64,000 nt of DNA, from assembly GCA_945871915.1 (NCBI GenBank), contig CAMBXO010000010.1:37995-101994 (forward strand). Direction: 5' to 3'. The DNA comes from Singulisphaera sp. GP187. Lineage in GTDB: Bacteria > Planctomycetota > Phycisphaerae > Phycisphaerales > SM1A02. The notes under the pieces are model-generated. The model searched no databases. It was not told the origin of the DNA and saw only the letters and a program-made list of their open reading frames with translations. The position numbers were made by a program, and so were the translations under genes. Numbering within the stretch: position 1 is the first letter of the stretch; every line of letters begins with the position of its first letter. Positions 17,629 through 25,691 of the stretch are shown here, piece by piece.

Positions 17629-17669
17629 AAGGCAGATTTACAGATTCTCAGTGGAGAATTGGCTGCCTT
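17629..17669 (+). terminator. Nested hairpin after lpdA, possible terminator
   Basis: Two nested perfect stems: AAGGCAG (17629-17635) with CTGCCTT (17663-17669) and, inside, ATTCTC (17644-17649) with GAGAAT (17654-17659) around an AGTG loop. A TTTT run (17668-17671) overlaps the end of the outer stem. It lies 94 bases after the lpdA stop and before the HTH gene. The outer and inner stems are separated by an asymmetric bulge (8 against 3 bases), so it is either a weak intrinsic terminator or a structured leader of the next gene. Confidence 0.42.
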
Positions 17670-17769
17670 TTGGTCCAGTTGTCTAGACGCGATGGAATCT
17701 TGGCAACACTCTATGAGTGTGGGACCGGCGTGCTGCCAGCCGCCTTGGCAGCGAAAGGTTCGGGCGGAC

Positions 17770-19014
17770 ATGCAAATCGTGGACGATCGGCGCGAGCGTT
17801 TAGCTCGCATGATTGATCTTGCCCGGGCGTACCGCGGGTGGACCCGTTCTGAAATCGCGCGCGCGCTCGATCGAGATCCGGGAAAGATTCTTCCGGAGAG
17901 CGGCAATCCAAAGTTGGATCTTGTTGTTGGGCTAGCGGATGCACTGGATTGGCCTATTGGCGAAGTGGCGGAGGATCTTGGATCGGCTGCAATTGAAGAA
18001 CTCCCCGACCGCGACTTTCAATCGCTCGATGCTGAGGCGCTCGCGTGCCATCGTGCGGGTGATTGGCGCGGCATGGTTCGTACCGCTCGACGCATGATGT
18101 TGCTGGCAACGGATTCCATTCAGCGGGCGGTTGCATGCAATCGCGCTGCCGGCGGGTATGACGGTCTGGGGCTTTACACACGATCACTTCCGTTTCTTCA
18201 GAACGGGCTCAATGAACCTGCACTGCCTGCTGGATTACGCCAAATGCTCTCTGTCAATTTGGCCAACGCGCATTACGCAATGTGGCATCTGGTTGAGAGC
18301 CGTGCGGCAAGCCGTGATCTTCTGGATGCCATGGCTGAACAACCAGTCAACGATCGCCGCGGCAGAGTGTGTCGAGCCTTTGCCAACTATGTTCGTGGGT
18401 CAAGTGCCAGACGCCAGGCACAACTGGATCCGGTGCGGGCTACGGCACTCGCTGCGGAAGCGCGTCCGGATCTGTATAAGGCCATGACGGAATACGAGGA
18501 TCTTGCCGACGAATTTTCGGACGATCGATATGCGGCGCTTGCCAACACCTGTCGCGGGGCACTGATCGAAGTCGACGCGCTGCAAGATCGCATCTCATCT
18601 GATGATGCGGTGGGTCGACTGATGGTCGCGCTCGATCGTGTGGTGGATGTTGAGCAGCACCAGCCCGGAGATTGGTTGGAAAGCTGGGGATGGTGGTGCA
18701 TTTATGGATGCAATATCACGCTTCGTTGCGAGAGTCAGGAGCATGTTTCTCGCCGCATGGCCATCTTTACCAACAAAGCCATGGAGATCGCGGATCGACT
18801 GGAGAATTGGAGTTTGCGTGAACGAGCATTCGCCATGGAACTCACACGGCACAATCAGGCGCCGGAAGAACCGTGGGTGTTGGACAATGAGGAGCTTCGA
18901 AACCTTGTTGGAACGATGGGTCGGTTTCCAGCTTTTCGTGACAAGGGATATCGAATTCTGAAAAACGCCCGCCTTGTCACGCAGGAAGGGGGCGCAAAAT
19001 GGCTCGGAACCTAA
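17770..19014 (+). CDS. HTH-domain regulator with TPR-like helical C-terminal part
   Basis: A 414-residue protein of no family I can name. The N-terminal 60 residues look like a Cro/C1-type helix-turn-helix (ARAYRGWTRSEIARALDRDP followed by LVVGLADALDWPIGEVAEDL). The remainder is alpha-helical with TPR-like spacing: DAEALACHRAGDWRGMVRTARRMM, LYTRSLPFLQNGLNEPALP, YKAMTEYEDLADEFSDDRYAALANTCRGALIEV. Upstream in-frame ATGs at 17692 and 17713 exist, but the sequence they add is Cys/Trp/Pro-rich and unconvincing. It overlaps the following small exported protein by 16 bases. A DNA-binding regulator with a helical sensor domain is the best guess. Confidence 0.68.
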   Translation: MQIVDDRRERLARMIDLARAYRGWTRSEIARALDRDPGKILPESGNPKLDLVVGLADALDWPIGEVAEDLGSAAIEELPDRDFQSLDAEALACHRAGDWRGMVRTARRMMLLATDSIQRAVACNRAAGGYDGLGLYTRSLPFLQNGLNEPALPAGLRQMLSVNLANAHYAMWHLVESRAASRDLLDAMAEQPVNDRRGRVCRAFANYVRGSSARRQAQLDPVRATALAAEARPDLYKAMTEYEDLADEFSDDRYAALANTCRGALIEVDALQDRISSDDAVGRLMVALDRVVDVEQHQPGDWLESWGWWCIYGCNITLRCESQEHVSRRMAIFTNKAMEIADRLENWSLRERAFAMELTRHNQAPEEPWVLDNEELRNLVGTMGRFPAFRDKGYRILKNARLVTQEGGAKWLGT

Positions 19015-19304
19015 GGGCATCAATCTCTCTCGCTGTGGTCGCCGGACTTCTGTGCGCCGCAGCGGTGGCAAGTACCCGATCCATTGCTCCGGCACCCGCT
19101 GCCAGTGCTGCAAGTTCAGTTGCTTCATCAACTCTGCCGTGGTGGAAACGATCTCTCTCGCACACAGTGCAAGAAGAGTGGACATTCGCGCTGCAAATGG
19201 ATCAGCAGTACGGCGCTAGGTGGCGCACGGCACTACCAGACAAGGTGGTGGCCAGAATGTACGAATCGTGGACACAGCAGCGAAGCGCAGCCCCCGGCCG
19301 CTGA
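18999..19304 (+). CDS. Small exported protein of unknown function
   Basis: A 101-residue protein beginning with a strong signal-type helix (ISLAVVAGLLCAAAVAS), followed by an Ala/Ser-rich linker and a short polar C-terminal part with two Trp residues (STLPWWKRSLSH...EEWTFAL). It overlaps the end of the HTH gene by 16 bases in another frame and has a GGAAGGGGG run just before the ATG, a better ribosome site than most genes here. No family recognised. The overlap suggests translational coupling to the regulator, perhaps as an envelope partner; that is inference. Confidence 0.6.
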   Translation: MARNLRASISLAVVAGLLCAAAVASTRSIAPAPAASAASSVASSTLPWWKRSLSHTVQEEWTFALQMDQQYGARWRTALPDKVVARMYESWTQQRSAAPGR

Positions 19305-19403
19305 CGATTGACTTTCTCAGCGAGCCGCAATTCTTGGCGGCGAACCACCGGCTCTCTGCTTTCTCGCTCCGGCCCCGTGGCGGCGTAAAACCTGTGCGCT
19401 TGA

Positions 19404-19433
19404 TGTGGTTTGCATAACCTCATGCAAACCACA
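19404..19433 (+). promoter_or_regulatory. Perfect 12-bp inverted repeat ending five bases before a start codon
   Basis: TGTGGTTTGCAT (19404-19415), loop AACCTC, ATGCAAACCACA (19422-19433). The ketopantoate-reductase-like ATG is at 19439, so in RNA the stem would occupy the whole ribosome-binding area, and as DNA it is a strong dyad operator candidate. There is no T-run, so a classic terminator for the preceding gene is less likely. Confidence 0.6.
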
Positions 19434-19438
19434 CCCCC

Positions 19439-20440
19439 ATGCACCAGTCTGTTCACATTCTTGGCGCGGGCGGAATCGGTGTCGCGGTTGCCGAGTGTCT
19501 TGCCTCGGCGGGCTGGGCCGTCACGATGGTGGAGGCACACGCGCAAAAAACGGAAGCGGGTCGAGCTGATGGTGTGACCCTTGATGACCTTCCGGCTCGA
19601 CGTTTGCCATTTGAATCCTTTGAAAACTGGAATCCACCGCCGGACACCCTTGTGCTGTTGTGTACGAAGACCTTCGACAATCTGTCCATTCTGCGGCGCA
19701 TCCGCCAACCAGAGATGCTTGTTCCAATTCAAAACGGGTATGACCCACACCTCGAAAACCTTGATCACCCCTGTGAGGCCATTGCATCGTTTGTTTCTGC
19801 ATGTCCGGCCAACCGCCCTGCGGCACGTATCACGCGGCCCGGTGCATTACACATTGGTGCAAGACGAACCGTAAATAGTGGCCAACGCGAACGCATCTCG
19901 GAACTTGCGCATGCACTCACTGGTGGGGGCATCATTCGCGTGCACTGTGTTGAAGATGTTCGACCATTCAAGGCGACCAAACTCATGTACAACGCCGCCA
20001 TCTCGCCATTGGCGGCAAGCGCTGGCGTAGACAACGCCGAACTGCTCACCGACGGGCTGGCGCGGCGATTGTTCTTTGCACTGCTCCAAGAGAACTACCG
20101 CATTCTCAAGAGATCGGGCCACGCGCTTGATCGCATTGGACCATTTCATCCAGACACGGTTATGCGAATCTTGCAAACACCCCTGCTTCCGCGAATCATG
20201 GGATTGTTTTTTCAACCGTCGCTTCGCGGAACCTACTGCTCTATGAGCCCTGACATTGGAAGCGGCCGAACGGAAATTGATGCCTACAACGGACATCTAC
20301 TGCGATTGGCAGGGGCGAGTGCCGCACCGATCAACCGGGCGGTTGTTGAACTGGTGAATTCCATGTCACGCGACTCGCTTGCACCCAATCGCGACTACCT
20401 CAAGCGGATTGCCAACCAACTTTCGCCGGGAGCGTGGTAA
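19439..20440 (+). CDS. Ketopantoate reductase-like (PanE/ApbA family) protein
   Basis: A 333-residue NAD(P)-binding protein. The Rossmann start VHILGAGGIGVAVAECLASAGW holds GxGGxG at about 9-14. The middle has the family pattern VPIQNGYD, and the substrate-binding helix FKATKLMYNAAISPLAA carries the K-x-x-x-N element. The family reduces 2-dehydropantoate to pantoate in coenzyme A synthesis, but divergent members use other 2-oxoacids; no other pantothenate genes are near. Length is typical. Its stop TAA shares a base with the next ATG (TAATG). A 12-bp hairpin precedes the start. Confidence 0.82.
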   Translation: MHQSVHILGAGGIGVAVAECLASAGWAVTMVEAHAQKTEAGRADGVTLDDLPARRLPFESFENWNPPPDTLVLLCTKTFDNLSILRRIRQPEMLVPIQNGYDPHLENLDHPCEAIASFVSACPANRPAARITRPGALHIGARRTVNSGQRERISELAHALTGGGIIRVHCVEDVRPFKATKLMYNAAISPLAASAGVDNAELLTDGLARRLFFALLQENYRILKRSGHALDRIGPFHPDTVMRILQTPLLPRIMGLFFQPSLRGTYCSMSPDIGSGRTEIDAYNGHLLRLAGASAAPINRAVVELVNSMSRDSLAPNRDYLKRIANQLSPGAW

Positions 20441-21423
20441 TGCAACTGGTCACTGGCGGTGCTGGCTTTATTGGATCCCACCTCGTCCAGCAACTTTTGC
20501 ACGATGGCCAGCCAGTACGTGTCCTGGAACACCCACTGGCAAGCGTGTCGCACCTTCCGCTGGATCGCATTGAACTGGTCCGTGCAGATATTCGAGACGC
20601 TTCCGCTATGCGCGAAGCGACCCGGGGCTGCCGTGGTGTCTACCACCTTGCCGCAGACCCAAATCTGTGGCGGCGAAATCGGAGCGAATTTGATGCGATC
20701 AACCATGTGGGCGCGGTCAATGTGATGCGCGCCGCACTGGATGCGGGTGCAACGCGTGTGGTGTATGTAAGCACGGAGAGCATTCTCACCTCGGCCACAT
20801 CCAATGGCGGCGCGGTTGAAACGGCTCGGTTTCATGAGCGTGACATGATCGGACCATATTGCCTTAGTAAGTTTCGTGGGGAACGGGCGGCCTTTGCGAT
20901 GAGTGATCGTGGGGCCCCCGTCATCATCTGCAGCCCCACGCTTCCGATTGGTCCGGGCGATCGAAACCAAACGCCCCCCACTCGACTCGCTGTGGCTTTC
21001 TGCCGTGGAAAAATTCCGGCCTATCTGGATTGCCGCTTCAACTTGATTGATGTACGCGATGCGGCTCGTGGATTGCTGCTTGCTATGCGGGTCGGTCGGC
21101 CTGGTATTCGGTACTTGATCGGTGGACACAATATTCGATTGATCGAGTGGCTCACTGTGTTGGCCGGAATCGTTCAGCGCCACCCGCCACGATTCAAAGT
21201 TCCCTACACAGTCGCACTCATGTTCGCGGGCGTGAGCGAATTGTGGGCCACCACTGTTTCGCATCGTGTTCCCATGACCACGGTGACCGGCGTCAGGCTT
21301 ACAAGGCGGTCCATGCACTTTGATGCGTCGGCAAGCCTTGCAGAACTCGGCCTCACGTCCCGCTCGGTTGAAGAAGCCTCTCGGGACTCGGTGCTTTGGT
21401 ACCGGCAACAGGGATGGATTTAG
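20440..21423 (+). CDS. NAD-dependent sugar epimerase/dehydratase, HpnA-like
   Basis: A 327-residue extended short-chain dehydrogenase. GGAGFIG is at 6-12, the Ser strand VVYVSTES at about 107-114 and the catalytic pair Y140-x3-K144 (GPYCLSKFRGE). The segments GVYHLAADPNLW and FNLIDVRDAARGLLLAM...GIRYLIGGHNIRL resemble the hopanoid-associated epimerase HpnA, although no hopanoid synthesis genes are beside it. ATG at 20440 is chosen because it shares a base with the preceding TAA; a GTG two codons earlier is possible. The substrate is a nucleotide sugar by family, otherwise unknown. Confidence 0.86.
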   Translation: MQLVTGGAGFIGSHLVQQLLHDGQPVRVLEHPLASVSHLPLDRIELVRADIRDASAMREATRGCRGVYHLAADPNLWRRNRSEFDAINHVGAVNVMRAALDAGATRVVYVSTESILTSATSNGGAVETARFHERDMIGPYCLSKFRGERAAFAMSDRGAPVIICSPTLPIGPGDRNQTPPTRLAVAFCRGKIPAYLDCRFNLIDVRDAARGLLLAMRVGRPGIRYLIGGHNIRLIEWLTVLAGIVQRHPPRFKVPYTVALMFAGVSELWATTVSHRVPMTTVTGVRLTRRSMHFDASASLAELGLTSRSVEEASRDSVLWYRQQGWI

Positions 21424-21427
21424 TGTG

Positions 21428-21446
21428 CGCAAGTCTGCCACTTGCG
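21428..21446 (+). repeat. 7-bp perfect inverted repeat between epimerase and gmk
   Basis: CGCAAGT (21428-21434), loop CTGCC, ACTTGCG (21440-21446), starting five bases after the epimerase stop and ending 29 bases before the gmk start. There is no downstream T-run. It could be an intercistronic hairpin that stabilises upstream RNA or a weak rho-type terminator feature. Confidence 0.45.
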
Positions 21447-21475
21447 TCCAACTGGCCGCGCCGTAGCATCGCCCC

Positions 21476-22060
21476 ATGACTCGCGGATTGTTGCTGACTC
21501 TCAGCGGCCCGTCAGGCGTTGGTAAGACGACGATTGCCCATGACTTGCTGCGCCGCTTTGGCGGACTCTTCAGTGTGAGTTGCACAACACGTGCACCATC
21601 GCCGGGTGAACTCGATAGTGTTGACTACCGCTTTATCAGCGAAGGAAGTTTTCTGGCCATGGTGAAGGACGGCGCCTTTATTGAACACGCCACTGTTTTT
21701 GGGCGATGCCATTACGGAACGCCTCGAGCACCGGTTGAGACTGCCCTTGCAGCCGGTGAACTGGTTGTGCTGGATATTGATGTGCAAGGCGCGGAACAGG
21801 TTCACGCGGCGGTTCCTGACATGCTGGGGGTGTTCATTCTTCCACCAAGCGATCAGATTCTCCTTGATCGATTACGACAGCGCGGCCGTGAAGATGAGCC
21901 GGCGATTCAGCGTCGCTTTGCCGAATCGCGTCGCGAAATGGCGCGGGCGCGCACCAATGGTGTGTATGACGCGTTCATTGTTAATGACGATCTTGCTGGA
22001 GCCATCGAGCAGGTGGCGGATCTGGTCGCATCTCGCCTCGGCCGAGTGCAGGCTTCATGA
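21476..22060 (+). CDS. gmk: Guanylate kinase
   Basis: A 194-residue GMP kinase (ATP + GMP to ADP + GDP). P-loop SGPSGVGKTT at 10-19, the GMP-binding block SCTTRAPSPGELDSVDYRFIS, then FIEHATVFGRCHYGTP and VVLDIDVQGAEQV. Full length for the family. The gene follows a 52-base gap with a hairpin and overlaps the lemA start by four bases (ATGA at 22057-22060). In many bacteria gmk precedes rpoZ; here it does not. Confidence 0.96.
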   Translation: MTRGLLLTLSGPSGVGKTTIAHDLLRRFGGLFSVSCTTRAPSPGELDSVDYRFISEGSFLAMVKDGAFIEHATVFGRCHYGTPRAPVETALAAGELVVLDIDVQGAEQVHAAVPDMLGVFILPPSDQILLDRLRQRGREDEPAIQRRFAESRREMARARTNGVYDAFIVNDDLAGAIEQVADLVASRLGRVQAS

Positions 22061-22713
22061 TCGCAGCGTGTCGCTTCCCCACGTGCCAAGCTGTGTTTGT
22101 GGCAGACATGTCCCAAACCCAATTGGTGACCGTGTTCATTCCGATCACATTGGTTCTGATTGCCGTCATTATGGTTGCGGCCCTGTACAACAGTCTTGCG
22201 GTGGCGCGTGTGCGCATGAAGAACGCGTTTTCGCAAATCGATGTGCAGTTGCGACGCCGCTATGACCTTGTTCCAACCCTTGTCGAAACGACTCGCGGTT
22301 ATATGGCTCACGAGCGGGCCACGCTGCAGGCGGTTACGCAGGCGCGGCAGGCGGCACAGCAAGCCATGGATGGTGTTTCGACACGGACTTTGCGAGGGGT
22401 GCATGGTCTTGCATCGGCAACCGCCGTACTGGATGGTGCGCTACGCGGACTGCTTGCGCGCGTTGAGGCCTATCCGGAACTCAAGGCAAATTCCACCATG
22501 CAAGTTTTACAGGAAGAGTTGATCACAACTGAAAATCGTGTGGCCTTTGCGCGACAGGCGTTCAATGATGCTGTCATGGGACTCAATGAACGGGTCGTCA
22601 GTTTTCCTGGCAATGTTGTCGCCGGAATCTTTGGATTCGAACAGGGTGAGCTTTGGCAAACCGAAGCAGAGACCAGAGTGGTTCCGAGCGCCTCTCTCAG
22701 AGAACCCGTGTGA
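22057..22713 (+). CDS. LemA family membrane protein
   Basis: A 218-residue protein with one N-terminal transmembrane helix (VTVFIPITLVLIAVIMVAALYN), a family hallmark, then the helical LemA core: VRMKNAFSQIDVQLRRRYDLVPTLVETTRGYMAHE, PELKANSTMQVLQEELITTENRVAFARQAFNDAVMGLN and the closing GFE. ATG at 22057 overlaps the gmk stop; an internal ATG at 22108 (MSQTQLV) would give a more typical N-terminus, so the start is unsettled. LemA proteins are often paired with an M48 protease, as here, with the next start overlapping the stop (GTGA). Molecular role unknown. Confidence 0.9.
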   Translation: MIAACRFPTCQAVFVADMSQTQLVTVFIPITLVLIAVIMVAALYNSLAVARVRMKNAFSQIDVQLRRRYDLVPTLVETTRGYMAHERATLQAVTQARQAAQQAMDGVSTRTLRGVHGLASATAVLDGALRGLLARVEAYPELKANSTMQVLQEELITTENRVAFARQAFNDAVMGLNERVVSFPGNVVAGIFGFEQGELWQTEAETRVVPSASLREPV

Positions 22714-24569
22714 AATTCTTTGACCACCAAGATGCCGCGCGGCGCAAGACCAGAACCCTTGTGGTGCTCTTTGTGCTCTGTATGGCTGTGATTGTGGCCC
22801 TGGTATATGTGCCGGTTGCGGTCATGAGCGGCGGGCGATGGGACCCACTCGCCTTCCTTGTCGTTGCGGGTGGAACATGTTCCATCATTTTGCTTGGCGC
22901 GGCTGTTCAGCGGATGCAGTTGCGAGGTGGCGGAAAGGCTGTTGCGGAATCGCTTGGCGGTGTGTGGCTCAATCCCGTTGGTGCCTCGCCAGCCGAGCGC
23001 CGATTGCTTGATGTGGTGGAAGAAATGTCCATCGCCAGCGGCATGCCGGTTCCGCCTGTGTATCAAATTGATGATGAATCCATCAATGCGTTTGCCGCAG
23101 GCAACACGCCGAACGACGCGGTGCTTGGCTTTACGCGCGGAGCCATTTCCTCGCTTGCACGCGACGAATTGCAGGGTGTGGTTGCCCACGAATTCAGCCA
23201 CATTGCACACGGAGACATGCGTCTCAACATTCGCCTTGCATGTGCAGTTGCTGGTGTCATGGTTCTTATGTTGATCGGTCGTGCACTGCTTCATGGCTCG
23301 CGGTTTTCCGGAAAGTCAAAGAATCAAGGCGGGCTCTTGCTTTGTGCGGCCTGTCTCATGATCATTGGTGCTGTCGGCGCGTTCTTTGGACGAATTCTGC
23401 AGGCTGCCATCAGCCGACAAAGAGAGTTTCTTGCGGATGCCAGTGCCGCGCAATACACGCGTCATCCGGAATCGCTTGCGAGGGCGTTACGCCTGATTGC
23501 AGGGGTGCACAACAACACGCTTCAGTCGTCGGATGTCAGTGGATTGAATCACTTCTTTTTCACCAGCGCGGCCAACACGTGGCTGGCGAGTCACCCACCC
23601 ATTCATGAGCGCATTCGGCGACTCGAGGAGTCGTCGTCCACCACCCAGATTCCAACCACTGTTGCAGTCGATTCCTCTCAATCCACAACAGTTGGGTTGC
23701 TGGGTCTTGCTGGTGGTCACCAGGTTGCGCCGGGACTGCATGTCGCATCCACAACCCCCGTTGCCCATGCGGACATTCCATCCATGTCGCACGTCTTACA
23801 TCAACGGATTTCGCAACCTCTTCTTGAAGCGTGTAAGCAGCCGTTTGATGCACAGGCGGTGTTGCTCCTCTGCACATGGGCCGGCGACACCGCGGTACAA
23901 GATCGGCAACTTAAACTTGTGGAGCAACACCTTGGGCCAGCTCTTGTGTCCACTGTGTCAAGACTTCGACAGCCAATGGAATTGCTTCCGGAGTCCATGA
24001 GGATTGTTGTTGTTGATCTCTGCATGCCGGCCATCCAGCAACTCACGCACGATCAGTACCGTCCATTCAGCCATGCGTTGGTGGATTGCATTCGCGCGGA
24101 TGGAAAGGTCTCTCTTTTTGAATGGACCCTGCGAACCATGCTCTCTCGGCGTGTGGATGCTCGCCACGTCGCAACACCCGATCGCCCGGGAACTGCTTCA
24201 CTCGCAACACATCATCATGACGCGTTGCTTCTTCTTTCCGCGTTGGCGTGGACTGGTGGATCGGATCGCGCGCAGGCGGCCCTTTCGCGTGGCCTAGCAA
24301 ATCTTTCATTCAAGCCACAGCCGCTATCGCCAGCGTCTGAATGCTCGCTTGATGCCGTGCATCAGGCCCTTGGAAACCTCGTCCAAATCAATGAGGCGGC
24401 GCGGCATCAGTTGGTTCGTGCGGCGGTCGCCACCATGACTGAGGATGGTGTTGTCAAGCCGCATGAAGCGCTCTTGGTCCGCGCGATCGCTGATGGATTG
24501 AATGTCATCATTCCCAACTCGATCGAATTGGTGCAATCAGACTTCGCAGCGGCGACCACGGAGTCGTAG
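22710..24569 (+). CDS. M48 family membrane metalloprotease with TerB-like C-terminal part
   Basis: A 619-residue protein. Two N-terminal helices (about 16-40 and 46-66) precede the protease domain with the zinc motif VVAHEFSHIAHGDM (HEFSH at 160-164), then two more helices (near 180-200 and 215-240) and the third ligand region in SRQREFLADASAAQYTR. The last 250 residues are mostly helical and include VDCIRADGKVSLFEWTLRTML and AAVATMTEDGVVKPHEALLVRAIADGL, which look like TerB-type repeats. GTG at 22710 overlaps the lemA stop and yields the family N-terminus KFFDHQDAARRKT. Probably acts in membrane protein quality control. Confidence 0.9.
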   Translation: MKFFDHQDAARRKTRTLVVLFVLCMAVIVALVYVPVAVMSGGRWDPLAFLVVAGGTCSIILLGAAVQRMQLRGGGKAVAESLGGVWLNPVGASPAERRLLDVVEEMSIASGMPVPPVYQIDDESINAFAAGNTPNDAVLGFTRGAISSLARDELQGVVAHEFSHIAHGDMRLNIRLACAVAGVMVLMLIGRALLHGSRFSGKSKNQGGLLLCAACLMIIGAVGAFFGRILQAAISRQREFLADASAAQYTRHPESLARALRLIAGVHNNTLQSSDVSGLNHFFFTSAANTWLASHPPIHERIRRLEESSSTTQIPTTVAVDSSQSTTVGLLGLAGGHQVAPGLHVASTTPVAHADIPSMSHVLHQRISQPLLEACKQPFDAQAVLLLCTWAGDTAVQDRQLKLVEQHLGPALVSTVSRLRQPMELLPESMRIVVVDLCMPAIQQLTHDQYRPFSHALVDCIRADGKVSLFEWTLRTMLSRRVDARHVATPDRPGTASLATHHHDALLLLSALAWTGGSDRAQAALSRGLANLSFKPQPLSPASECSLDAVHQALGNLVQINEAARHQLVRAAVATMTEDGVVKPHEALLVRAIADGLNVIIPNSIELVQSDFAAATTES

Positions 24570-24570
24570 C

Positions 24571-25065
24571 ATGGCAAGCATGTTCAGGCGATTCCATCAC
24601 ACGCCAATGTTGGTCACTTGTCTTCTACCGACAATTCTGCTTTGGAGTTGCGGTTCACTGGGTGCAGAAGTTTCTTTGAAGGACATCCCACTCTCTAGTG
24701 CACAACACGGCATGGTGGGTCGATGGATTCTGTCCCCGGGCGATTCACACATTCCGTCGGATACGGAAATCGATCCTGACTCGACCGCGGCGAATGCGGA
24801 ACCACTGGTCAGCCCGGCTGGGTCGGTACTCACGCTTGCTGAAAACGGAACCATGATCGCGCGTGAGGGTGAATTTATTCGGCGTGGCAACTGGAGATTT
24901 GACGGCGCAACCCTTCGTATTTCAGTCGAGCCGCCGCCACGCAAACTGGACATGGGATTTATTCCTGTTGTGCAGACCGATCGTCTCACACTCACAGGCA
25001 CCGAGGGCATGGTGTTGGTGTATCACCGAGACCCATTCATCGCGGTCGAGAAAAAACTGCCATGA
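24571..25065 (+). CDS. Probable lipoprotein of unknown function
   Basis: A 164-residue exported protein. The N-terminus has a basic start, a hydrophobic core (VTCLLPTILLWSC) and a possible lipobox LWSC at about 24-27. The mature part is short, beta-rich and contains TLAENGTMIAREGEFIRRGNWRFDGATLRIS, which reads like a small beta-sandwich of the type that tests whether a value is set, seen in lipocalin-like DUFs. ATG at 24571 follows the M48 stop by one base; its stop overlaps the next start (ATGA). Function unknown. Confidence 0.68.
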   Translation: MASMFRRFHHTPMLVTCLLPTILLWSCGSLGAEVSLKDIPLSSAQHGMVGRWILSPGDSHIPSDTEIDPDSTAANAEPLVSPAGSVLTLAENGTMIAREGEFIRRGNWRFDGATLRISVEPPPRKLDMGFIPVVQTDRLTLTGTEGMVLVYHRDPFIAVEKKLP

Positions 25066-25691
25066 CTCATGATGCTGCGTTCGATGTCTCACACGAACAA
25101 GACGCTCGGCAACTCTGGGTTATTCGACACGCCCAGACCGAGTGGAGTGTCGCGGGTCGTCACACCGGACGCACCGACATTCCGCTTACGCCAGCTGGTG
25201 TAGCCGCAGCCGAGGCATTGAGACCGTGGATTCATTCGATTCAATTTGAACGAGTCTTCAGCAGCCCACTGACCCGCGCCATGGATACGGCCAGGTTGTG
25301 CGGTCTTGGCGAAGTTGTTCAGCCGGAGCCGCTGCTGGTGGAATGGGACTACGGCGACTATGAAGGTGTCACCACTCGGGCCATTCATGAATCACATCCG
25401 GGGTGGGACCTGTGGCGCCACGGATGCCCGAAAGGCGAAACGCTTTCAGATATCTATGGTCGAGCCGAGACACTCTTGGCCAAGATCAATTCGATCCCCG
25501 GAAATGTCGCGCTCTTCTCACATGGTCATTTCTCGCGACTGATCATTGCTGCGTGGCTTCAACTGCCGCCATCGCGTGGGAGAAGTTTCGCCATTCGTGC
25601 CGGAAGCGTGACGGTGCTTGGGTTTGAGCATGGAAACCCTGTGATTTGGGCTGCGGGAGATGTACCGGGGTCGCCCGGAACAGGGCGATGA
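25062..25691 (+). CDS. Histidine phosphatase (phosphoglycerate mutase-like) family protein
   Basis: A 209-residue branch-2-free histidine phosphatase. The catalytic LWVIRHAQTEWSVAGRHTGRTDIPLTPAG contains the phospho-His RHAQTEW (RHG equivalent), the acid region is LLVEWDYGDYEGVTT, and the second His is in NVALFSHGHFSRLI. It resembles acid phosphatases/CobC-type enzymes more than glycolytic mutase, and gpmI already covers glycolysis. It is tightly coupled: ATGA overlaps with both the lipoprotein and the next crotonase gene. The substrate is undetermined. Confidence 0.92.
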   Translation: MTHDAAFDVSHEQDARQLWVIRHAQTEWSVAGRHTGRTDIPLTPAGVAAAEALRPWIHSIQFERVFSSPLTRAMDTARLCGLGEVVQPEPLLVEWDYGDYEGVTTRAIHESHPGWDLWRHGCPKGETLSDIYGRAETLLAKINSIPGNVALFSHGHFSRLIIAAWLQLPPSRGRSFAIRAGSVTVLGFEHGNPVIWAAGDVPGSPGTGR

